A stretch of DNA of 64,000 bases from Schizophyllum amplum (lineage: Eukaryota > Basidiomycota > Agaricomycetes > Agaricales > Schizophyllaceae). Below, one piece after another: positions 22,873 through 34,197 of the stretch. The stretch's first letter is position 1. The number at the start of each line of letters is the position of its first letter. A program made the position numbers and the translations under genes. The stretch covers positions 62,001 to 126,000 of the forward strand of contig VDMD01000035.1 of assembly GCA_007026445.1 (NCBI GenBank), written 5' to 3'. The notes under the pieces were generated by a model. It was not told the DNA's origin and ran no database searches. It saw nothing but the letters and a program-made list of their open reading frames with translations.

Positions 22873-23301
22873 GAGTCTGGACAGTCACAGTCAACGCTCA
22901 GCGCTCAGCGTTGAGCGTTGGGCAGGCGTTGACCGAGGAACTCCGGCGTTTCGAGGCGCGACGCCGTGACGACTTCGGAGATCTCCGGTTTTGTCACGGT
23001 TGTGTGACACCGTTCGATGAGCCTTGTCTCCATGAACATCTTGCAGCTTGCTCTACATATATTTGGATAAAACGTCGACCAGTTATGTCATTGTCAAACA
23101 ATTGGGTCTTTGGCGACACAAAAATGTCGACGTGCACCGCAGTACACACTCGAATGTCTGGAAGCACGTGCACGCGGAATTCTCCGAACATCACCTGTGT
23201 GTCACGGCGTCGTGCGTCGGTCACCTCCGAGGCGCCGGAGTTTTTCGGACAACGCCAGCTCAACGCTCAACGCTGAGCGTTGACTGTGACTGTCCAGACT
23301 C
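22873..23301. mobile_element. 429-bp MITE with terminal inverted repeats and TAA target duplication
   Basis: The ends are perfect inverted repeats of about 31 bases (GAGTCTGGACAGTCACAGTC at 22873, reverse complement ending at 23301). Imperfect pairing continues for about 100 bases. Both sides are flanked by TAA (22870-22872 and 23302-23304), a 3-bp target duplication typical of PIF/Harbinger elements. It has no transposase frame, so it is non-autonomous. Confidence 0.82.
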
Positions 23302-23625
23302 TAAATACGTCGGAAGCTGAACATCATCTCACCTAGTCAGTCGTACTTCCCGTCTCTTTGAAGTGATACTCAGGTCTAGGCAGAGGTGAAGTGGTCGAAT
23401 TCTTCCTCGCTTTCATGAGCTCGGATGCTCCCCGCGGGTGACTGGCCCTCGAAGTTCGAACGAGTCCACCAACAATGAAGATGTTTCCGTCTGTGTTGGG
23501 TTTCGGGTTCTTGTTCTTTACATTATAGCCATACTACCCAGTGATCTATCGTATACCAGCACTCTCCCAAGTGTTTGTCGAGCAACAAGCGTCCTATGAG
23601 GGCCTGAGGCAAGGTGTAGTCGATT

Positions 23626-23714
23626 CTCGGCGAGCGCGGCCATCAGTCCCATCAATCGCGCACGCGAGCCGGACGATGTACGGGATTTTATGATCGGCCA
23701 CCCCTTGGTCTGAG
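23626..23714 (-). repeat. Right arm of outer inverted repeat
   Basis: Reverse complement of 22624-22705 with about ten extra bases. Together the arms enclose 22.7-23.6 kb including the MITE. Confidence 0.85.
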
Positions 23715-24342
23715 CGCTCGGCACTGTTAATCACGTGAGTCGGTACCGAATCGATGATGACGTCAGGGTTTTGGGGCACACTTTCGCTGTCCCTCTCCAG
23801 CTCTCTTTCCCCCCATCTGCCTTCGAGGCTGTTGCGCCTCAACTCGTGTTGGTCGCCCCTCCTCTTACTGACACGTGCTGCGGATGATACCTGTGTAATA
23901 GCTGTGCGAAGAAGCATGCGCTACCAGCAGACTCTGACTTGGGGCTTGGGCCTCGGATTGGAGGCGTCAATTTGAGGTGCGACTGATGAAGCCTTTTGTC
24001 AAGAGACTCCCATATTGGGACCAAGTCGAACGCCATGTCTCGCCGTCTGCCAGAAAGACCGGCTTTTCGTGGCCAATCTACATTGAGGCGCTCCATCTGC
24101 TGTAGTTCATTGCTGAGCCACGTCCACGTCGCCCACTAATGGACTGGTGCGTTTGCGCCACAATCTTTCTCCGAGCCGCGTTTACATAATTGTATCGCAC
24201 AGCTTCTCGAAAAAGCCAACAATGCGCGCCTTTCTCGGCCTCCTCCGGCCTTCAAAACGACGAGGAGGGGCAAAGCTCTGACGCGATCCATCTCTCTTCC
24301 CCCTCCCATCATCTGACAACCCCCGCTCATCGTCGATCTACA

Positions 24343-25301
24343 ATGTCCGCGACCTCCGTGCAGGGCGATTCCGGACCCTCTTCCACGCAGCTGCTGCCCG
24401 CCCAGGAGGCACGCATTCCTCGCCCACCAAATTCCTGGATATTATTCCGGGACCATTTCCGACGGAACTTTGCTCCGTCGGACATCATTGAACAGTCCAA
24501 AATCAGCAAAGCGGCGAGTGCGTTCCACGTCGATTACCCCCTTCCCTCCCATTATTCGTGCTCATAGCTGTCCTCAAGGTCCTATCTGGAGAGGGCTCAC
24601 CCCAAAGGACAGAGCTTACTGGGATAACCTCGCAAATGAGGAAAAGGTAGAGCATCGTCGCAAGTACCCCGACTACAAGTATCAGCCGCAGACGAAGAAG
24701 GGGAAGAAGCGCAAGCGCAGTGCGTCCTGCTCAATCCACGGCAGATTGGTAGCTCACTGAACCCACAGACACAGCCGCAGAGGACGCCACTGAGTGCATT
24801 TCTTTCGACGAGAAAAACTATACCCCATCCCGCGCCACAAAGCGGGCAAAGACTGCGGCGGTGAAGCCCGAGGAGTCCTCAAAGGTACCCATGCGCAAGA
24901 AGTCCGCTTCCAAGCGCTGCACATCCACTGCATCCACTGCACCATCTCTCGCGTCAAGCCCAGCTTCCATCTCGTCCGTCCTTACGCCTCAAACACCCCG
25001 GAGCCTCGACTGCATTTTCTTGTCGGACCGGACGACCACCGGATCCGGTCTCAGCGCGTACGACGAAATCTTTCAGCTGACCGAAAACGAGTTGCGGCTG
25101 ATGAACGACTTTGACTTTGACTCGGATGCGAAGGGTTACAGCACCTTTGGCTCCGACTACGTTGCTGGTATGACTACCGAAGCGTCGGCCAGCTTTGTTC
25201 AGGGCGATGTAGGCGCCACAGTAAATCTTGGTGGCAACGGACTTGAGCCAAGAAACCAAGATTGCTCCGCCGCGGGCTACGTGGCCCGCCCACCTATATG
25301 A
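24343..25301 (+). CDS. HMG-box (MATA_HMG-type) transcription factor
   Basis: Nuclear DNA-binding protein with a single HMG box near the N-terminus. Exon 1 (24343-24517) carries IPRPPNSWILFRDHFR and ends within the box. Exon 2 (24579-24719) continues PIWRGLTPKDRAYWDNLA and KYPDYKYQP, then a lysine-rich nuclear signal (KKGKKRKR). Exon 3 (24769-25301) is Ser/Thr-rich with a central acidic aromatic patch (NDFDFDSD), possibly activating. Both introns are GT-AG and short. The box resembles those of basidiomycete sexual-development and mating-response regulators, but no mating-locus partner (homeodomain, pheromone or receptor gene) is in the window. Confidence 0.87.
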
Positions 25302-26089
25302 TTCACTTTTCTTCCCAGTTCTCACCAGGGATGACCTAGTACCCCTCATCCACTGTAAGACTCACCTCTGCGGCGCTGATCCACGGCCGGCGGCGCACAC
25401 AGAACTTGAACTTTGCCAAATGGGGCGGGTCACGAGGCATCACGTGAATGATGTTCAAGTTCAAGTTCAGTGAACGAGATCGCAGCCGCTGCAGAGGAAG
25501 GCCTTTCTTCAAAGCCTCCGCTTTATCACGAGGGCTACAATGTTTGGCTGACCTGCTCCTGAAATCGTATCACAACTTGGTATCACTCGCATTGCACCAT
25601 GAAGGTGACGCGCGGACACTATCAGCTATCTTCTCTACTTATTACTGTAGCTTCTTCAAACTATATACTCTCGGCTTACATGCCCTCTCATATCACGCTG
25701 GACTTTGCTTCACTTCTACTATCTCGCTGTTGCTTTGATTGCGCTTTCACCGGCCTCTATTTATCTTCCTTCCTGTGCTCGCATACTAGTAGTATTCACG
25801 GTATTCACACACCACAGCTTCAGTTCACCGCAATCACTCATAGATCCTGACTATCTGTTTACTTCATCGACACCTATGCCCAGCCTGTGTTCCTGCTGGA
25901 TTTGACGCTGACGTGTCAGTGCCTTTGTGGGTCCGGATTCGGCAGTGTCCGATCAAGTGATCAAGTGATCAGAGCGAGCCCGAAATGTAGAGATCGCACC
26001 TTGTCCTTCGCCACCATGTTTCTCTGACTTTACAGGCTTCAAACTCTTTTATTTGCACGTTCTTAACACCCACGACTTCAACTCTGACC
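25302..26089. other. Intergenic region between HMG-box and C2H2 genes
   Basis: No gene recognised. It includes a TTGAACTTTGCC/TTCAAGTTCAAGTTCAG stretch near 25410-25470 and TCAAGTGATCAAGTGATCA near 25953; neither is assignable. The 5' leader of the next gene lies at the end. Confidence 0.4.
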
Positions 26090-27615
26090 ATGTCGGTCCA
26101 GTCTCCGCCTCCAGCGGTGAGTACAATGTCCGTAACGACGTCGGACGCCCGGGCTGACCCATCGCGACAGATCTCGGACAGCGCTGCGGCCAGCCTGCTG
26201 TCCCTGTCTATAGCAGCGTCGCACGCTGCCCCGATTCAGGTCTCGGACGAGAAAGACGGACATCTCTCGGTGGACTCGGCAGTGGACGACATGGAGGCGA
26301 GCTACGGCGCGGTGAGCGGCAGCCTTGACGCTACCCACCAGGGGCTCTCGAGCGTCAGCGTGAGCGCGAAGAACCGCCGCCTGTCCTCCGTGACGCGGGG
26401 GAAACGTCTGAGCGACGCTCGAGAGGCAGCTTTGCGCCCGTCGTGAGTCGATCGCTGCTGGGGTTGCTGGTGACTCACCACGCCGAACGGTGCAGGCCGG
26501 CCGGGTCACTGTCGCTGTCGTCCTTGTCGCTGTCCTCGTCTCCTGGCCTCTCGAATTCCCCGGCACCCCGCTCAGCGTCGGACGTCATCGCTGTACCAGC
26601 CGCCGAATCGGCGCAGCATGACACGGTCTCAGCGCCTATTGCGATCGGTCATGGAAAGCACGCCAAGAAGCGCGGCATGGAGTACAAGTGCGAAAGCTGC
26701 AGCAAGGTGCGTGGACGAAGCATGTTCGTCCGAGGAGTATGCTCACCTGCTGCGCAGGTCTACCGTCATCCGTCCTGCCTCATCAAACATCGGTGGGAGC
26801 ACACGCCACACTGGCGCGAAGCGTCCAAGTACGTGCTCAGCAAGCACCAGCAAGTCCAGCTCCTCGAGGCCGCCGCCATCCTGTCGCACATATCTCCCGC
26901 TGCGCAAGGCGGCGCGTCACTGCCCGAGGACCGCTCGCTGTGGCCTAGTTTCTTGTCCGGCGGCAGCCTGCCACGTGCGGAAGCCGATGACATGTCGACC
27001 TCCGCTTCGCCCGGTCAGCCTCCGCATACATCCACCTCCGTGCCCATCGGGCGCGCTGGGTCGACCGGTCCCCGTCTGCACGACTACGCGATTCCGGAGG
27101 CGGCTGGCGGGATCACGCACCTGCGTCCTGGCATCGTCGGCGTGCCGACCGGCCCACTCGCAGTGGAAGAGATCTGCCTGTCGCCATTCGGTGTGACCAG
27201 TGCACCTGTCCGCGTGCCCCCGGCGAGTGCTCCGGCGCAGGCATGGGGTCACGGTCGCCGTCCGGTGAATATGCCCTCCTCGTTATCCCGCTCGTACTCT
27301 GGTTCAGGCAGCGCGAGCGATGACGACGAAAGCATCGTGGTAGACATCGATGGCGAAAGCTCAGAGGGCCCATACCTCGGCGACGGCGGGAAGTTCGACC
27401 GCAGTGCGGCGGGGTATCTGGGAGAACGCGACGTGCCACGGTACGCGGGCGACCGTGCGTCGTATGTCGGCGAGTATGGGTACTACGGCATGGCCGGATA
27501 CATGAAGACGGAGGAAGACGAGGATGCCTTCAGTATGCGGCAGGACGCAGTCAAGCCTGCAGTCAAGCAGCAGGACGAATGGGGCGGCATGGATGTCGAC
27601 ATGGACATGGACTAA
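26090..27615 (+). CDS. C2H2 zinc-finger regulator with single fungal-type finger
   Basis: Probable nuclear regulator. Exons 26090-26116, 26171-26442, 26495-26706 and 26758-27615 join in frame. The finger spans the last junction: YKCESCSK | VYRHPSCLIKHRWEHTPHW, giving C-x2-C-x12-H-x3-H. It is followed by the conserved block ASKYVLSKHQQVQLLEAAAI and LPEDRSLWPSFLSGG, shared by a basidiomycete family of unknown targets. N- and C-termini are Ser-rich and disordered, ending in an acidic Met/Asp tail. The 51-nt intron inside the finger has no stop and a length divisible by three, so retention would give a longer, finger-disrupted protein. Confidence 0.85.
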
Positions 27616-28179
27616 ATGTCGACCAGGGGAAGGTTCCGTTCAGCGAACATGGTTCCAGGGCACTACACGTTTGTCTTTCTCCTGCCGCGCTCCTCGTATC
27701 GACGACCTACCTCAGGCTTCTTCTCGCTATATCAATTGTACATACCTATCATCCACGAAGCGGAACGTGTCTCGACTACTTATGCAGCTGAACGGACTAG
27801 CTACTTATGAAGCTGAACGTCTCCCAAGTTATCTAGGAAGTTGAACGTCACTTGTGTTACCTCGAAATGCTGTAAGTACGTCGTCGCTATTGTACATATT
27901 CGTACCGGTTTCCTGCGCTACACTACTGGAATTGACTTATTTTTTGTATTCTATGTAACAGTACTGTCGAGGATTCGAGACGGAGCAAGGCACCACCACC
28001 ACCACCACCACCTCCACCACCAATGTCAATCCAAACCAACGCAATCATGTACACAAGATACTCCTATGCGTGCATGCACCAACGGCCGGTCGCCTGTCAT
28101 GCAAGATTCGGCCAGGGTTCCGAGTCGGGCTCGTAGCTCATCACTGCCGCCCGCCTCGAAGAGCATCAACCTGCTAGCT
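27616..28179. other. Intergenic region with CAC simple repeat and gene relic
   Basis: It holds a (CAC)n simple repeat at 27991-28022 and the fasciclin-tail relic at 28008-28070. Two similar short segments with GCTGAACG near 27786 and 27810 are also seen. No intact gene. Confidence 0.5.
28008..28070 (-). pseudogene. Relic of a FAS1-protein C-terminal anchor
   Basis: On the minus strand this reads EYLVYMIALVWIDIG, close to the tail GYLAYLIALVWVGIG of the FAS1 gene ending at 34198. Flanking nucleotides also match, including the CACCACC stretch after the stop. No other part of a FAS1 gene is present here. It sits just outside the inner end of the right duplication arm. Confidence 0.7.
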
Positions 28180-28297
28180 GTGCTCCGCTCTTTCATAATA
28201 TACGAAAATCTCTCGTGGTACGGATATGATATTACATTGAACTTCATCTCGCTCCGTTTGCCTTCCCAACCTTTCCTGTGGTACGTCCGAGACATAT

Positions 28298-29679
28298 CTA
28301 ACTCATGTGGCCCCCGCCGTCGATGGAGATCTAGGAGATCATCAGCACCAAACGTGCGGCAGACACCAGACACCACTGAATGGGTGACAGACAATGAAAT
28401 TGCACGCACCGTTTGACCTGTACGGCGGTTCATCGACTGCGTAGTAGATCTTGCACTCTGAAAATCCGTGACACTCACCCGTGATATAGCCTGACTCCTT
28501 GCTCGCCAGGAATGACACGAGCGCAGCGATCTCCTCAGGCTCTCCGTGCCGTTTGAGAGGGACGACATCGGCCCACTGTACACAATGTCAGGAATCATGA
28601 TGGTCATGAACCATACGAGCGACTCTTTGGGCTGTATACGGTCCCAAAGGTTGCAAACTACGTACATTCTGCAGAGAGAGATTCGCATGCTCCCTCATGC
28701 CTTCGACGGCGACTTCGGAGGGTGAGTATGGGTACAGGAAAGCGGAGGATGAGACTTACTGATCGCAGTATCGATAACGCCTGCGGGGTGAGAAAAATAA
28801 GGATGACGACGAGGGTAACATCACGATCTATCGACTTACCAGGCGCGTAGGCGTTGACAGTGATGCCGTGAGGACCCAACGACAGCGCTGAAGTTGGTTT
28901 GATTTCAGCATGCGTGAGCAACGACGGTCGATATGCACGTTCAGCGTACCAGCAGCCTGTGTAATCCCTCGAATAGCGAACTTGGCCGCGGAGTAGGACG
29001 TCAGGCCGTGAAATGCTGAGAATGCAATGCAAAAAAATCACCGGAAAATCAGTACTTGTGATCAGCGTGACTATCCCATACATGAAGGGGGTGACTTACG
29101 CTGCTTTCCCGCGACGGACGACGCGCCAATGATGCGGCCGTCCGCAACGCCCTGCGCAATCATCTTGCGCGCGGCGTACTGGTAGCAGAGGAAGGTGCCA
29201 GTGGAACTCACGGCTGTCACGCGATTAAAGCCTTTCAGGGATTCTGGGAAAGGGCGGGTGTCATCGGATGTCACGTGGAGGACAACGACAGCGAAATCGC
29301 ACCTTCTAAGAATGGCGCGGGGGATTGCAATGCCAGCGTTGGCTACCATCTAAAGGGATGTCAGGCATGACTTGAAGCATAACGGCGTTCACGACCACTG
29401 ATGAGCAATGATGCGTACGACGTGTAGTCCACCCAGTGCGTCAGCTGCGCCATCGACCATGGCCTGCACATCATTCTCCTTGGTGACATCGCCAAAGAAG
29501 GTCGCAGCGCGCCCGCCATTCTTCGTGATAGTTTGCGCGACGTCGTCGAGAGCGTCTTGCTTCGTAGGCAGGTCGTTCAGCCCGATAGATAAGCCGTCTC
29601 GCGCGAGACGCAGAGCGATCGCTTTGCCGAGACCTTGAGCAGCGCCGGTGACGATTGCGACGCGACGCGAAAGAGACAT
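28298..29679 (-). CDS. Short-chain dehydrogenase/reductase (right copy, one frameshift)
   Basis: Paralogue of the gene at 9651 with the same exon plan. It begins with the same [20 protein letters not shown] motif, has VANAG, GASSVAG and [11 protein letters not shown], and ends [11 protein letters not shown] at stop 28298-28300. In the second exon the left copy has four C where this copy has five (plus G run 29319-29323), which throws the exon end out of phase with the next exon. All other junctions match the left copy. It is therefore either a pseudogene, a base-call error, or an exon with a shifted junction. Divergent from the hydrolase at 30488. Confidence 0.82.
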
Positions 29680-30487
29680 GACGGAAGGGCTTCAGAGGCC
29701 AGGATCAGGATGCAGATCGCTCAGAGCAGGAAGGGGTAGCCAGGTGACTGAGGATAAGCCAAGTTTGGTGCTGTATATATGGTGCGCCCCAGTTGAGTAG
29801 ACGTGAGACGACTCTGACGAGCACCGTATCAGCGCTGCATACATCGCGAAGACGTCCATTCCATGCCCTCAGTAGCGCGTGAACCCCTGCGATAAGCCTG
29901 TGACGTAGAAAGCAGATTGGACATCTTCCAGAAGTGTAGTCAGGTGCAGACGTATTTGCTAGCGATGCAGTAAAAACGACACGCGCGGCTTTGACAAAAG
30001 GGTTGGCGGACTAATCTGGGAAGAATCGCTGAAGGGAGTAGCTTTTTGACCCTTGTTAGACCTGTTTTACATGTATGGAGGTGCCTGTTTACCCGAGACG
30101 TCTCTTGGTCTTCGCCTGGTCGAGCTGGTGCAGGATAATTAACGAAGCCAATGAGCGAGTGACTCAAGTGACAGATCCATCAGGTTGTTCACGTGGCTGG
30201 TCACGTCTGTGTTACCGCGGCTGCCGGCGGCTCCGAGCTGCGGCCCTCATTTGACATTAACCGAGACGCATACTTACTGAACGGCCCCCACGCGTCTATG
30301 ACCATTACCTGCATTCACTGTAGGGCTCCTTAATTCTCCTCGCTGGACAGGACTGCAGCCAGGTGCTAACTGGGAGTGGTGCACGTGAGAGCGTCCCTGA
30401 TTTACTGCCATTCAACTTCAAGTCACTGCGGCCCTCGATTTGGAGCATCAACAATTTCCAACGACGACTTTTGTCCTGACCGTCATC
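29680..30487. promoter_or_regulatory. Shared divergent promoter region of dehydrogenase and hydrolase (right)
   Basis: Counterpart of 8876-9650. The TATA context near the dehydrogenase is preserved. The middle part has diverged more than the flanking genes, so regulation may differ between copies. Confidence 0.45.
29774..29779 (-). promoter_or_regulatory. TATA box of the right dehydrogenase gene
   Basis: TATATA in a context conserved with 9564-9569, about 95 bases upstream of the start at 29679. Confidence 0.55.
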
Positions 30488-33400
30488 ATGCTGCGGCTTA
30501 TCGCTTTGGTCTGGCATATATGCACCGTTCTGGGTGCTGCCAAATCGCTTCAAGATGCATCATCGCGGCCAGCCGAGCAAGTTCTGGATGCAGTTATGGC
30601 AGACTTCATCCTGGACACTATCAACGAATGGAACAGCCCTGGCGGGGTCGCTGTGGCCTTTGTGCGGGAGCTTAATGACGGGGGATGGCAAGTAGAGACT
30701 CAGGGATACGGGCGTGCCAAAGAGGATGATGCTCCAGTGGACGAGAACACTCTTTTTGCGATCGCGTCTAACTCGAAGGTACGCAATTCCAAGCGTCTGT
30801 CGTCATTTATCTTATCGAAGCACAGCTGTTCACCGCAACAGCAGCTGGGATGCTGATCTCGAATACCTCGATTTCCCCACCCTTGTCATGGGATACCAAG
30901 CTCGCCTCTGTCATACCCGGCTTTGCCACAATGGATCCCATTGCTAGCGCAGAAAGTACAATTACGGACGCCATGTCGCACCGTACGGGTATTCCACGAC
31001 ATGACGTGGGCTACTCGTCGAATGAGACTGTGGAGAGCGTTGTATGCAACTCGGTACCACACCATTCATGCTCATAACTCTTGCCACCTGACTAGATGCG
31101 TAAACTGCCCTATTTGAAACCATCCGCTGCATTCCGCACGACTTGGCAGTACAACAACAGTATGTGCTCTACCTCTGCATGCATGACATGATTACTTACC
31201 GTCTTGCAGTCATGTATACCGCCCTATCCTACCTCCCATCCCTCGTGTTACCGTCGAAACCAACCATCGCGGAATACGTCAAGACGAATATCTTTGACGC
31301 ATTGGATATGCACGACAGCACATATTCGAGCCGCAAGGCGTTGTCGAGTGGTCGCCTCGCCGACGGATTTGCGAGACAGGTCAATGATTCTAGGGATATC
31401 TTCGAGAAGGGCATTACGCGCACGATCCCATTCTTCATAGATACGGACGAACGAGGAAACTGTAAGTCATACGAACTGCATGCGATGCCGAGAGGAGTAA
31501 CACGATTTTTAGTTAACGCAGGCGCAGGCGGCGTCATTACTAGCGCTAAGGACATGGTGCGCCGCGGCTTCTGCTCGTATCGCGACTATTGTTACTGACA
31601 GCTTTCATTCTCGATACTCGCATCTCCAACTATGTCGGCCTACCCACGACGGCGGCGTATGAAGGCGACTTGGCTCCAAGGTTCGTGCCGCTCAAATGCG
31701 ATGGTTGACCTTATCTAACTGACACGCCTACGTCCTGTCGCTTGTCCGTGTGTCGTCTTTGCCCTGACGTGCAATCAGCGCTCCTTCTGGAGGGCAGAAA
31801 CCCTCGTACTAACGCGATAGTGATCCCCGCAGAGGTGCTCCGTAAAGTCTCATCCGGCATCACCGTCCAAATCCCCACCGCGTGAGTGATTCCTCTACGC
31901 TCGTCCACCTTCCCGTACGTCCACGTCCTCGCTGGGTGCAAGTTGGCGTACTCTTGCATCCGCGCAATTCCCACGCACGGCGCGGTCTTTTCTTGGTGAA
32001 CCTTATGGTCCGTGGCCTGCAACGATCCTCTCCTCTAATTCCGCCTTTCGAACTGAATGGCTTGGATTGTACATCGAATGGCTTGTGGCGCTCATCGACG
32101 TGACCCGGCATTTTACTCACGGAGACGCTGACCGACCTTCTGCTTCTTCTATCCCGAACATGGAATAGTGCGTATCCAGAGCTGGGCCCTGTCGTATACG
32201 GCGGGGGACAGAGGCGAGGCACGTATCGCGGACATGGTGAGCATATTTCCGGACTTCATATTCGCACGTTCTAATATTCATGGGGATCTTGCAGAATACA
32301 TCGAAGTACTCGTTCAGTCCTTTCAAGCGGCAAGCTCATGTTGACACTCCATAGCACGGCGGCTCAGTCCCCGGCTTCAGGACGCAGATGACACGCTTTC
32401 CCAACGAGCGCTTTGGTCTTGCCGTTCTCGTTAACGACGACACGTATGGTACAGAGATACAAGATGCGATCAAATGGCGCATTGTGGATTCGTTTCTGGG
32501 GCTGCAGCCCATAAACTGGAGCGACCGGTGCGTGCTCTCGCATCTATTGCGTCCTTCCTTTCTCGCTGATCAACGTGCTGCCTGTACAATCCCATGATAC
32601 AATCATTGACTTCCATGCTTTTCGACGTATCGTGGCCTAATCTTCCGACTTGATTCTACAGCATGAAATCGAAGCTCCTCGCTGAGCGCGAGGAGAAGCC
32701 CAAGCTCCTGCCCCGGCCGAACGACGCGACCGTTCCGCCTGCGCTGGAGGGACAGTACGATGATGCCGGCTACGGAGGGCTGCTCCTCTGTTGGATGGGC
32801 GCCGAGGATGTATCGCGGCAAGGATTGAAAAATAACCAGGAAGAGCCAGTCATTATCTTGAGCGATCCCAAAGAAGCGCCTTTGCGAGAGAGGCACCCGA
32901 AGGAGGATGGCGCCGCCTCGGATACGGCCGATACTTCTGAATGTGGCAAGCTCCGCGCGACTGCACCTACGGTCCTCCCCGGCGTTATCGACATCTCTGT
33001 CCCAACGTTGCTCGCGAAATGGGACCGCTTAGGGGCTAATTACCTCAAGCTGGCGCACTACGACGTTGGTCTTTTCAACGTGACGATGCTCAAGAGTGCG
33101 GTACGTTCGTTGCTGTCGCATGTATTTGGATTCTGTATACTTGATGTTGCGCGAGGGCCCTCTGTCATGCTATCCCTTTCCTTCCATCACGTCCACAAGG
33201 GCTTCGCGCGGATCCCCAAAGCTGCACCTTTTCTCCGTCTATCCGTGGTGTTGATTCACTTCCTCCCCGTCCATTCATTGCCTTCTTCTTTCCTCGCATT
33301 TGTATCTCCTCCGCGGCGCTCCCTGAGTATCTCTAAGTCTTCTCCCTCCCCACATTCCCAGCGCGAGACGTTCTCTTTTGTGCTCCCAGTTTATGTGGCG

Positions 33401-33883
33401 TACACGAGTGGCACCTAGCCTAATCACGCTCGCTCGCTTGAGTCCCGGCTCTCAATCTCTGCCTTTACTCTCATCTGATGGCCGGGCTCTGTTTGTTCGA
33501 CCTCCGCTCCGTTAGCTTGCTGAGGCTGAAAACACTGACGCTGTGCATCGGCAGCCAACCGGAAACGCATCGGAGCCCTTCTGGGTTGCTGGGACAGACG
33601 ATGACCCGGACTTGGCTAGTACGTGGCGCCCCTCTAACCTAGAGCGCGTGAGGCTAACTGATATGTGTCTTTCCTGCGCTAATTTCTGCGCCACCGCCTC
33701 GCCTTCCTCGCCCTTGACTGCATCCCGCCTTTCCCAGACGCTGAATTCGCCTTCGACGAGGCGGGTGGTGCGCTCGGATTCGGGCTAACAGGGGGCATTT
33801 GGGGCGCCGGTGCCGGCGTGCCTTCGCCCCAGGGAGATACACCGCAGGCGCGCGCAGAGGTTTGGTTCACGCGCGGTGCTTAG
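30488..33883 (+). CDS. Beta-lactamase-fold serine hydrolase (right copy, C-terminus frameshifted)
   Basis: Paralogue of the gene at 5342-8875. Exons read as 30488-30778, 30826-31041, 31096-31159, 31210-31461, 31513-31556, an unresolved stretch to about 31880, 32169-32236, an 11-nt exon 32295-32305, 32355-32527, 32662-33100 and 33555 onward. The SxxK (ASNSK), YxN (QYNN) and HGG (EYIEHGG) motifs are all present. The N-terminus (MLRLIALVWHICTVLGAA) still looks like a signal peptide. Just after LERVRLTD, at about 33662, a net gain of two bases relative to the left copy changes the last ~75 residues. The catalytic domain may fold, but the C-terminal domain is lost. The 454-nt intron before the last exon is conserved. 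Confidence 0.75.
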
Positions 33884-34197
33884 CAAATCCTGTATTCAGC
33901 CTTCAGATCAACGAATTTTCTTGCAGTTTTACTCCATGTCTCGACAGCCGCAATGACATCCGAGTAGAGCGTGGATAGAACTCATGCACGCCCAAGTCAG
34001 TTCTTTCTTCTCGTGCGACGTAATGGCGGGCGATGACAGCGGAATCGACATGGTGGTCCCCGTGTCGCGCGCAGCTGCAACCTGAGTTGACCTTGTCCTC
34101 GAGCATAGTAGTCACCCTATTACCCTACGTGTACTCGCACACGCTACTATAGGTCTGTGGCCCTTCTTTTGCTATTTGCCGCGGCCACCACGCTACT

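Larger units (their letters stand above)
22258..24342. other. Gene-free region carrying nested inverted repeats
   Basis: No functional gene recognised. It contains a MITE at 22873-23301 inside a second inverted repeat (22624-22705 and 23626-23714), plus a short tandem duplication (GCAGGGCAGACTCCCGAGAC-type, about 22540-22585). Both outer arms encode the same peptide-like string VADHKIPYIVRLACAIDG, so the outer element may once have been coding. Confidence 0.6.
28180..34095 (-). repeat. Right arm of the inverted segmental duplication
   Basis: Reverse-complement counterpart of 5130-11125, with the same gene order and promoter region. Differences include one intron lost or gained, a C-run length change in the dehydrogenase and a 2-bp frameshift in the hydrolase. 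Confidence 0.9.

Noticed and set aside
27991..28022. Frame encoding a run of seven histidines
   Set aside because: It is translation of a CAC simple repeat next to the fasciclin relic; there is no start, exon chain or conserved flank.
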